Shown in pieces: positions 30,655 to 64,000 of a DNA stretch of 64,000 bases. A program made the translations under genes and the position numbers. The notes under the pieces were generated by a model. The model was not told the origin of the DNA, ran no database searches, and saw only the letters and a program-made list of their open reading frames with translations. This stretch comes from Glandiceps talaboti (Eukaryota > Hemichordata > Enteropneusta > Spengelidae). The stretch lies in NCBI RefSeq assembly GCF_964340395.1, contig NC_135570.1:10831822-10895821 (forward strand). The letters run 5' to 3'. Within the stretch, counting starts at the first letter, position 1; the number at the start of each line of letters is the position of its first letter.

Positions 30655-31526
30655 GGTGTCTTCACTTCCACAGGATTGTCGAAGTCTGGCCAAGTTACGA
30701 AAATTGTGCGGCTTATGTAGAAATCTGCTTGCAAGCAGAAACATGCACACGATGATTCAGTCCAGCGTCGTTTGTTGTTGTTAGTTGAGTAGGCCTTAAC
30801 TTATTAAAATATTGTTTGAAAAAACACGGACAATCGACTTCATATTCACAATAGTTTAGAAATAAAACGATATCAAAATATTATAAATTATCATTAAAAA
30901 TTCAATATATCTAAATAAAAAGGAATAAAGGAATAAAACTTCAACAATTAATGTCACATATTTATTAGTTACACAGCGCCTGTAATTTAAAGTGCTCGGT
31001 GTGTGACCTACGTTTGACCCGTTCTATTGACCCGAGGTCATTCAAATGAGTGACGTGATAAAACGTAAGAAATACAGAGAAAACAGGTGAATAGAAATAT
31101 CTATACTGGACATTCATTTAGATGAAGGTATTCAGATGTTCTCGATTATCGGTTTCATAGGTGTTTCTAGCAAAATTAGCATTTTCGTATGTGATACCCA
31201 TGATGCACTGTTTTGTCTGGTACTCTGGAGGGAAATTTGACAGTCTGTACTTCAAGAATACATCTATCAAAAATCAGGACTGTTTGAAACATTTTACTAA
31301 AATGACAGTGTAGGTGTACTTTTTTAGGACAACGATTGCAAAAAAGTTGATTCATCGGTTAGAATTTGAATGATCAGGTACATTTGAGACTGTGTACCGT
31401 ACGATATTCGATCATCACAATCTGTGTTATGATTGTATTGCAGGACATCCAGAACAGAACGTAAACAAAATCGTCAGGATACCAAGTGACAGAATCCAAA
31501 TTTTCAGCGAAAAAATTCAATTCGAA
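30655..31526. promoter_or_regulatory. Divergent promoter interval shared by POLB and ZGRF1
   Basis: 872 bases separate the POLB start codon (minus) from the inferred ZGRF1 start codon (plus). A CRE-like TGACGTGA lies at 31051..31058. The human POLB promoter is known to use an ATF/CREB site, so this is suggestive. No TATA box is evident. An open frame extends upstream of the ZGRF1 start to 31392, so the leader or an alternative N terminus may lie there. Confidence 0.5.
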
Positions 31527-55987
<24,461 letters not shown>

Positions 55988-56263
55988 TGAATTTATTTTT
56001 TGTACTCTGAATGAAAAATTGTTTTCGAGTTAGAGTGCCATCACTGCCCAGAATTATGATTTCTTTTGTTTTCATCTGATCACACTCGGTTCATTTCATG
56101 TATAGTGACAATAATTATAACACACAAGATTTATAACAGTTACCATTTTATTGAACATACTTTGTAAATTATTCCATACAATAATCTTGTTAATATACCC
56201 TGTCATTTGATAGATCTGTCTTGTTTATAATAATTGTACATATTGCATTTCAAAATGTAAAAC

Positions 56264-56283
56264 ATTAAATTATTTGCATTAAA
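56264..56283 (+). terminator. Candidate poly(A) signals of ZGRF1
   Basis: Two ATTAAA hexamers at 56264..56269 and 56278..56283, about 280 bases after the ZGRF1 stop. A perfect AATAAA also occurs near 56528. Confidence 0.35.
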
Positions 56284-57759
56284 AATTCAATCATTGATAA
56301 AATCACATTTACTGTTACTGGTACAATTCTTTGTTGGATATGATGGGAAGAACTACCAGATACTGTATTTTAGTCCTTAAACCAGAAGTAACGATATCCT
56401 ACACATTAGTTTTGGGGGCTTGTTGAATTATATATTTTAATTTGAAATCGAAAGTAACCATCATTTTGTAGTTAAGCATTACAAGAGGGTGCCCCAGATT
56501 CGGCAGAGCAAGAGTCAATTTTCAGTGAATAAAATAAGTGTGAAGTACCCTGTGAATTCTTACAAAGACCATTACAGTAGTGGTCAAGGCCTGGTTTGAG
56601 TTGAATACTGGTAGTCGCTAAGAAAATATTACAGTGAGAACAACACGGAAATGAGTGCTAACTTTATGCTAAATACTAAACCTCACGTCTGACTGAACAA
56701 TGGCTTGTGAACAGCACTTCTAGTGGCCAAACCACAACACTTTTTACATTTCCTTAACTGGTTTCCTGTAACCTGAATATGGTGTATAAACCACCATATA
56801 TCGTTGCACATTCATAACACCCCTTGCCCCCAAATGGTATACCCTGTCAAAGCTGCCATGTTGGATATAAAATTTCCTTTTGTATGTCAAAAATACAATT
56901 TCATCCCAACAAACAATTGTGTATCTTAGATCTGGAGAAAACAGAAGGAGAAAACTCCAGCACATCACAATTTGCTTCACAACATTTGTCATGGTACATG
57001 AATCGGACACACTGTGATTAATTGGATCCAGCAAAATATTATATTGTAATATTGTGCACATTTCACAGACCACAGGGTCTATTCAATAATTAAATAATGT
57101 AATATATAGGAATAATAAATTCAGAAATTTGTTGAATGGTCGCCATTGAGCTGCACCCTAGTTTTAAACCAAGAGGAGCCCGGTCCTGCCCAGAGAAAAC
57201 CAGCATTGTTCGACAGGGTCAAACTGAGCATGACACCCTTCTTACATACCGACCTGGTTAAATCAAACGCAGCTGACGCTTGGCACGTTCAAACCCAGAC
57301 TACAGAGGTAAGAGGCATACATACGAGCAGCTAATTACTCGGCCACCGACAACCCAAATACTGTATTATGTATGTTTCACTTTGATTACTGGGGCTCAGT
57401 AAACACTGCATTGTGTATTCACGATATCAGACAAAACACATTGACATTTCACCTGGAGTCAATTTTATACATTATTGTCTGTCTTCAAAATGCCCTTCCC
57501 AAATTTGAGACATGAATAAAATACCAACTTATTTTTTTGAGAGTGATCATTTAATGTAAGCTTCAAATTCTGAATCAGAGATGTGTTACATATCTAAACT
57601 CCAAACCATGCCATGAATAATATAATATGTGTTTTATTATCATATATATATTTACTGGTACATATGATAATATAATGATTTTGTGTGCAAGGAAAATTTG
57701 ACAAAAAGTAATATTGTGTAGAGGACTCCCAACATGAGATTGGTGTGCTATCAGACATC
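56284..57759. other. Interval between ZGRF1 and FBXL15 ends
   Basis: The two genes converge here. Apart from the short ORF at 57136..57261 and a downstream GTTCAAACCC (Pol III B-box-like) near 57289, no feature is supported. Confidence 0.4.
57136..57261 (+). CDS. Short ORF of 41 aa in GC-richer island, unknown
   Basis: Reads MVAIELHPSFKPRGARSCPE and continues to LLTYRPG and a TAA. The segment is markedly richer in GC and CpG than its surroundings and has coding-like codon use. The antisense frame is also open, and no splice structure or poly(A) signal is tied to it. It may be a fragment of a transposon protein or a tRNA-derived SINE rather than a gene. Confidence 0.2.
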   Translation: MVAIELHPSFKPRGARSCPEKTSIVRQGQTEHDTLLTYRPG

Positions 57760-57765
57760 TTTATT
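57760..57765 (-). terminator. Poly(A) signal of FBXL15
   Basis: TTTATT on the plus strand reads AATAAA on the minus strand, 112 bases after the FBXL15 stop at 57877. Confidence 0.55.
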
Positions 57766-57876
57766 GTGCATAGACACTTGTAGATATGTGTAGCTTAACA
57801 AGAATTAGGTGTTTCGCTTTGTCTTCTAACTGGTGGTTGAAATTGATTGCAACACCTTGCTGCCAGATTGTGCCTC

Positions 57877-60800
57877 TTAAATCTGATGATATACAGCTGG
57901 ATATGGTGCCAGAACTGGATGTTGTGCTTCATGTAGTCTCCTTGGTGGTTGTTTGACATCAATTTCAATGCCCTTTACTCGTAACCTGGCAAGACTAGCT
58001 TCACTGACATCACGACAATCTTCTACTCCTAGTCTACGAAGTTTTGGACAACAATCACCAAGTAATCTGTACGTATACAAGATATATGCTATTATTACAT
58101 ATATACCAGAGGTTACTGAATAGTGATCAGTGTGTGTATATACTTGTGGTATTTTCATTGCAATGCAATACCGAAAACATTATTGCATACCTGCATGCAA
58201 ATGATATGCAAATTAGGGCATGATTGTTGGTTCTCCATGAAAGAGTGTGATTGCACAGTGGCAATTTTATGGAAATTTGTTGTTTTGGATAAACATATGT
58301 AATAATAGCAGAACTCCACGACAGCTTAGGTACTCAGGGGTTTTGCACGAGCGCTTGCAGTGTTTCCTGCTGCACTTTCACCCAGGTACAGCTGCAGAAA
58401 ACACTACCAGTAATCATACAAATACCCCAAGTATGCCACACTTGCACTTGCACGTCATGAGGTTCTGCTACATTATCATTTTCCCAGTATTTCTTGCAAT
58501 GTAATCAAGTAGTGGCACAATCAACCTCATTCAGTGTTCATTTAATACCATTTTGACTACAGGGTGATTTACATTTTGTATATCAGCAAGGCATCACTAT
58601 TGATCACCCACTTGTGTAATCTACCACATACTACAATAATATTTTGCTTTAGTCTGTGTCTATCTTTGCTGATAGCTTGCTTTCCATGGTAGTAATAGAT
58701 ACATATCTAACTATTCATAGTTGGCCTGCAGATCTTATTGTAGTCTGTAAGGTACACCAAGATGGGACGCCCTCACACATTGGTCAAGGGAGAGGGGAGG
58801 GTGGAATGACACGACCTATCTTACAGTCTAATCTTATTGTAATGGGACTATTTACTCAGTTGGTAATAAACTGTAAATTTGTGTGACATTAAAGGGGGAC
58901 TGAACACTCACGGATATAGAGGTATTTTCATAAACTTTGGTCTGGAAAGTCATTTCATGATTTTATATCACATAAATTTTGCAGGATACAAGAAACCAAA
59001 CTCTTTCATTCCAATATTGTTCTAACAGTAGCTGTTGCATCGTGGGTCTTAGCATGCATGAATACATATTAGATGAACAATGTATATTCATGACTTTATC
59101 TGAAGGTAATAAGCACTTAGGAGCCATGACTATTCATTGTTTATATCTGATACATATTCATGTCTGCTATGTGCTGAGACCATGAAACAACAATGTACCA
59201 CTACCAGAACAATAGAGGTGCAATAAAGTGGAATTTATGAGATGTGAAATCATAAAATGATATTCCAGAAACCAAAAGTGATGAAAATATCTTTATTTCC
59301 TACATGGTTTGATATATGCGTCAGTAAGCATGACAACATCAATAAGTTGAAAATCCGAAATTTGAATGAATCATTCCAATTACAGCAACTGAGGTCTTCA
59401 AGGAGCAATTGGTAAAGTACATACCTTATAACAGAATTAGTAATTCTCCAGCACCCTTGTATATTTAGACACTCAAGTTTAGGACAGCTCCTGGCCAGCA
59501 TATCAATTACCACATCAGTGATTCCATAGATTTTGGCCAGAGACAAAAACTTTAACCCTGGGTTTGTCATAATCAATGTGATAACAGTCTCATCATCCAA
59601 CTCCCAACAGCTGGTCAGATCCACATGTTGTAAGTTCCTACAGTTCAACGCTAGTACTGCCATACTCGGTGCCTGCACCCAGTGACACTCACTTAGAGTT
59701 ATACTCGTCAACTCACAACAGTTCACAGCAATGCAATGTACACTCTGACTAGTTAGTCCAGAAGATGAACCCAGATCAACACTACGTAGGTGTTTGTTAC
59801 GTGCAATGACAGGCATCAAAATCTCGTCTTTTAGCCAACCTTTACAGTTATGTAATGACAATACACGCAATGATTCTGTCCGTTCCACGGCAGTCAGAAA
59901 GGCCTCCTTTGTCACTTTTGAGCCTATACTAGAGAAATCCAACACTGAACAGCTGGCCATGTACTGGTGTATAAGTTCCTGGAAATGTTTACTCACTCTT
60001 TGAAGATTAAATAATTGCTTCATAGGTAGAAACAGAAGGATTCGACTTATAAGGATATCATCCCATGGCAAATCTAGCAAGTTTCTATTTAAAAAAAAAA
60101 AAAATTGAAAATTAGGACAAACTTACATTTGTACATTAAATATTAAAGTGGAACAAGCTGAGTTTATAAGCTTTTTACTCAAGTGAAAATATTTACAAAA
60201 ATTCATTTAAATCATTCTTAGACTGGTATAATGTTACTGTAATGCCAATGCATGCCTTCTATGACATTACAATCTGTGTTCTGGGATTGCTAGAACTGTT
60301 GATTGCATAGTGAGTTCCTGCACAGTTTTTGATACGTATAATAAATTACGTCATCGGATTGTTTATAAGTAATATCCTAATACCAGGATTGAGGTCAAGT
60401 GATTCAGTAAGTAGAATAGTTTGGGTACCTATTAATATCATTTTTAAGCAGAAAAAAATTGCACCCCAAAAACAGATAAACTCAACTGGTGCCCCATTTG
60501 AAACCGTACACAACTATACAGTGTATCCACACAGTACCAGCCTCAGTGATGCATGATCTACATTATATAGGCAGAATTTGGGACAAATGCTTACATACAA
60601 TATTGACTTACAATATACTAAAACTACGAGGAGGCAGTCACACTCAGAAAGACAAAATCGTCAAAACAAATGACACATACGAAGAAAATAAATGTAAATA
60701 CAGGAATTGACAAGTAATTCTACATCAGATTTTAATCATATTGAGTGTGGACCAAATAAAATGATTGGCATCCAAGTCTTAAATACTGTACTGTACACTA

Positions 60801-61071
60801 CCTCAATGATGGTACAATTACAGGCAAGGATTTTAACAATTTCTGTCTGTGTTATAATAATTTAATATATCAAATTTCAACATTGCAAATGTCATCACAA
60901 ATCTCAGTGCACGTCATCGACAAGACAGTGATCAACAACTCGTGTACACCTGAACACTTACATACGTTCCTCGCTCTCATCAAACTCGTCTTCTCCGAAA
61001 TTCATCTCGGTAAGTTGGTACGCGACGTCCTGGACCTCGTCTGATAGTAATTCGCCACATCGTGACGACAT
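57877..61071 (-). CDS. FBXL15: F-box/LRR-repeat protein 15, 3 exons (319 aa)
   Basis: Minus-strand exons: 61071..60962, 60084..59425, 58066..57877. Phases agree, giving 319 aa (human about 300). An acidic N terminus (GEDEFDESEER) leads into the F-box at about 39-80 (LLDLPWDDILISRILLFLPM), then about six leucine-rich repeats of the Cys-containing type (LRSVDLGSSSGLT, LTSITLSECHWVQ, LQHVDLTSCWELDD, LKFLSLAKIYGITD, LECLNIQGCWRITN, LRRLGVEDCRDVSE), and a tail with RLRVKGIEIDV. FBXL15 is the substrate-recognition part of an SCF ubiquitin ligase, known in vertebrates to target SMURF1 and so sustain BMP signalling. An in-frame upstream ATG at 61188 would add 39 residues; the 61071 start fits the family better. 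A TTAA-family MITE lies in the second intron. Confidence 0.88.
58738..58830 (+). repeat. Dispersed repeat containing ACGCCCTCACACATT, copy 4 (FBXL15 intron)
   Basis: Reads TAGTCTGTAAGGTACACCAA then GATGGGACGCCCTCACACAT and ends CTTACAGTCTAAT, like the copy at 29274. Confidence 0.65.
58889..59310. mobile_element. TTAA-family MITE, long copy (FBXL15 intron)
   Basis: Starts TTAAAGGGGGACTGAACACT, then TTTTCATAAACTTTGGTCTG and GTCATTTCATGATTTTATAT. The right arm AAATCATAAAATGATATTCC then AGAAACCAAAAGTGATGAAA is the inverse, ending at TTTATTTCCTACATGG without a clear TTAA. Confidence 0.6.
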
Positions 61072-61188
61072 GCTGATTGACTTGATAAGGTCGCATGCAG
61101 TGCAGTTGGCCTTTTCCGACAAGTATGTCAAGCGTCTGGCTGGTATTAATATATTCTGAACATAGAAGTGCGCCATCACTGTCCTCAA

Positions 61189-61778
61189 GGTAAAATCCCC
61201 CCCGCAGACTAAACCAATATTGGTGGGTATGAAAGTTAGTGATGCTATTTAGATGACGACTCGGAGTCTTTATTTTTCATTAGATTAGCATTAAAATATA
61301 ATTATTTTCTATTAGAATCTCAAAAAAATCAAATAGATTAATTGAAATCCGTAAAACTTCAAGTAATAAAAATATGAATACAGTCCCTCCAATGTGCAAT
61401 TCATATTTTTCGAGTGGTATTTCCCTTGAGGTAACAAGTTACAAGCCAATGAGGGAATAATGGCAGCGCCCATGTAAATCAGCACGGTGTTTTTGTTTTT
61501 GTTTATCGCATTTATTCATATTGACAAGAAGCTTCCGGTGTTATAACCGAGGCAGGATCGTACATGTAGACGGAATCTGTGAATGATCTCATTGTTTCAA
61601 CATTTAACAAACAATCAACTACTTCGGTGTCGGGATTTTCAGACGTGGACTTGAATGAATGACTCACACTCAGTGACTGAAAACAAGATCATTGACAAAA
61701 ATAGATAGTCGTTGTCAGTAAGCACACATAGATAGAAGATCGGCCTGTCGTCTTGTTCAGTACTCTGATCTGAAAACC
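61189..61778. promoter_or_regulatory. Divergent interval between FBXL15 and a possible plus-strand gene
   Basis: About 0.6 kb, locally CpG-containing, separates the longest FBXL15 start from the possible start codon at 61779. No TATA box was identified. Promoter function is inferred from the head-to-head layout. Confidence 0.35.
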
Positions 61779-61835
61779 ATGCAAAAGGAAACCAAAAGTG
61801 CTCAATCTCAAGGAAGGGATGAAGCTCAAGAAAAG
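61779..61835 (+). CDS. Possible first coding exon of an unidentified plus-strand gene
   Basis: ATG followed by 18 codons (MQKETKSAQSQGRDEAQEK) and an AAG|GTATGT donor. It lies 0.7 kb upstream of, and divergent from, FBXL15, where a promoter is expected. No further exon was found before the window ends at 64000, so the gene, if real, continues to the right. Polar and charged; no family recognised. Confidence 0.35.
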
Positions 61836-62488
61836 GTATGTAAATTGTAAACGATTAATTATAATCCACACTCCGTATACAGCGCCTCCTTGCGTTGCGA
61901 TCATTACCCCCCCCCCCCTTCACTAAAGGGAGCGGTGTTATTATTGTTGTCTTGTTAATTATATGCATATTTTTATCATTATGATATTCATATTCTAAAG
62001 TAGTAATTAATCTTCAGTAAAATATTACATGGATCCTTGCAGATCAAAATGTTTTCCAGCATACAGATAAAATACTCTAATAAGCTAACGTATGTAAAAT
62101 ATGTGTTTAATAACTCAATGTGTTGTTAGGACTACACTACTTATAGTTGTAACGTTTGTATTTTTTTCTATTGACATTATGTAATAAAAATAACCTGTGT
62201 AACAATGTACATTATATATTGAAAAGTTGACCAAATGAATCATGCTACGGTCATTGTAGTTCAAGATATACTAGTATACATGTATAATATAAGGTATTGT
62301 ATTGTCATATATACAATGTACATATCATGTATGTATGAATGCATGCATGTACACATATACATATGTATATGTAGACATAAATAAAAACAGAACTCCTGCA
62401 CACATGTACAGATGTATATGTAACCAAATGAAAATAGAACTCAAAAGTTCTGACTAGCTTTCACCCTGTTAACTGAGGGCATCATCAG

Positions 62489-62493
<5 letters not shown>

Positions 62494-62540
<47 letters not shown>
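62494..62540. repeat. (CA)n microsatellite
   Basis: About 23 CA units followed by TGTCACACACACAAACAC. It lies in the presumed first intron of the 61779 gene. Confidence 0.95.
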
Positions 62541-62542
<2 letters not shown>

Positions 62543-63304
62543 TCACACACACAAACACAACTTAGATCACTGAAGATAACTGCTGATATGCAGAGCTATA
62601 TATTGTGCTTCATGATGTATGTTTACATTGTGTAATAAAGCATAAAAAGAAGTGTAGTAGCATTGACTGAGTAACAGAAGACAAAGAATACATTCAGTAC
62701 AGTGCTATATATACATACTGCATACTGAGGATGGGGAGAACCATTTGATTTCTGGGGGGGGGGGGGAATTTGTCGGCAGTTGAAGGAGAAAAAAAAATAA
62801 TTTGATCCCATAATGGCATGAGAAACAAAATATGTTCCAACAGACAGAAGTAAAAAAAAAATCGTTGCAACATGCTACAAAATTGGTAACTGAGAAAAAA
62901 TTGTATTGCTTCTGTATATGGAAAAAATAATTTGATGTAGGACTGATAATAGAAAAAAAATTGCACAGGGAAAAAAATTTTGCTGCCATACCCACTCCCC
63001 CCCCCCAAATGAAATGGTCCTTCCCTTAGTAGTCTTAAAAATGTAAAGAGGAGCATATGGAATAAATTATATGTAGACCAAAACTGTCAATTAATTCAGC
63101 TGCAACAATGGAATGGACATAACAATATTTTTTTTTTTTAGAAATGGACATATTTCAATCAAAACATTCATGCAGTGTGTTTAGTTCAAAATCAACAATC
63201 AAAACCATGTGTGGTATGTCTACTTGTATCATTAGCACAACAGAATTAAGTACAGTTGTGCTATAGGCATGCTCTGGGCATGGTAAAATGTGTGTCTCTG
63301 TCTG

Positions 63305-63329
63305 TGCGTGTGTGTGTGTGTGTCTGTAT

Positions 63330-63369
<40 letters not shown>

Positions 63370-63383
63370 ATTTTGTATGTGTG
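63305..63383. repeat. (TG)n microsatellite, interrupted
   Basis: GTGTGTGTGTGTGT runs with CTG and TATG interruptions. Confidence 0.93.
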
Positions 63384-64000
63384 TGTAAACAACTTCAAGT
63401 CAAAAACCGCCAGACCAATTGCCTCGAGATTTGGTGGGAACATTAGTTTTGGTGTGTAGGTTAAAACATTTTCAAATGCTGATTTGTGGTTTGCAAGTTA
63501 TGTCCAAAAGAGTGACTGAATTATATCCAATCTTTCAGTGGTAAAGTGGAAGCTGAGATGTACAACATGTACAAGTGATACATACTGGGTAATGTTACAT
63601 ATAATCATACTGGTTTTCATTATTGTCAGTGCAGTGCAGTGAGGGGTGTGTCATAGGCTCATCATTGTTGTCAGCTGCCATGCAGTGCAGTGAGGGGTGT
63701 GTTATATATGCCCATCCATGGTCCTGTTCCTTGACACTCCAATTTACCGATATAATTAAAAAAAATTATAGCTAGGCACATACAGAGAATTCAGCTGATA
63801 GTTAACAAGACACTTGGTCACTTTGAAAACAGTTTTGTTGTTTATGTATGATAGGTGTTGTTGTTGTTGTTTTGCTATGATGTCATCATCTTAGCTCTAG
63901 GTACATGTATGATGTGTATTGTTGTTGGGTCTATGATGTCACCGTCCTGGTATGTCCTTCAACAAAGACTCTATTCTGAGGTGACCCCATTGCTTAAGGT

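Larger units (their letters stand above)
61836..64000. other. Right-end non-coding stretch
   Basis: No exon recognised. It contains two dinucleotide arrays, homopolymer G and A runs near 62753 and 62790, and a direct repeat of GCAGTGCAGTGAGGGGTGTG near 63631 and 63683. Confidence 0.45.

Overview
The window is nuclear DNA from an animal. Genes are split by many GT-AG introns, intergenic DNA is AT-rich, microsatellites are abundant, and every recognisable protein is a metazoan orthologue. Gene content and the moderate intron size suggest a marine invertebrate such as an amphioxus, hemichordate, mollusc or annelid. The sequence alone does not settle which.

Layout, left to right. (1) 0.5-3.4 kb holds two coding-like minus-strand exons of an unrecognised gene and a CpG-containing plus-strand ORF. 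(2) 4.1-4.9 kb holds a compact intronless gene for a 181-aa protein with an HDAC6-like UBP zinc finger, with a TATA box and a poly(A) signal. (3) 9.1-17.7 kb, minus strand: an 8-exon STOML1 (stomatin-like 1: membrane hairpin, SPFH/PHB domain, SCP2 lipid-binding domain). (4) 17.7-25.4 kb is intergenic and full of miniature inverted-repeat elements and tandem repeats. (5) 25.4-30.7 kb, minus strand: a complete 9-exon DNA polymerase beta. (6) 31.5-56.0 kb, plus strand and head-to-head with POLB: a 26-exon ZGRF1 (DUF2439 domain, GRF zinc finger, SF1 helicase) of about 3350 aa, inflated by in-frame repeats. (7) 57.9-61.1 kb, minus strand: a 3-exon FBXL15 (F-box/LRR). (8) 61.8 kb, plus strand: a possible first exon of a further gene, divergent from FBXL15. 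The rest is repeat-rich.

The exon models for STOML1, POLB, ZGRF1 and FBXL15 were built by hand from splice sites. All keep reading phase across every junction: 1221, 1014, 10053 and 960 coding bases including stops, each divisible by three. POLB (short-patch base excision repair) and ZGRF1 (recombination-linked helicase) share an approximately 0.87-kb divergent interval, so two DNA-repair genes may be controlled together. STOML1 and FBXL15 have no obvious functional link to them.

The most unusual structure is a recurrent pattern of short local duplications that include an exon edge and sometimes its splice site (STOML1 exons 1 and 4, ZGRF1 exons 8 and 13). There is also a dense population of palindromic non-autonomous transposons. 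One has an exact 8-bp target-site duplication typical of hAT elements, and another family has TTAA ends. No new multigene system, CRISPR array, rRNA or tRNA gene was found.
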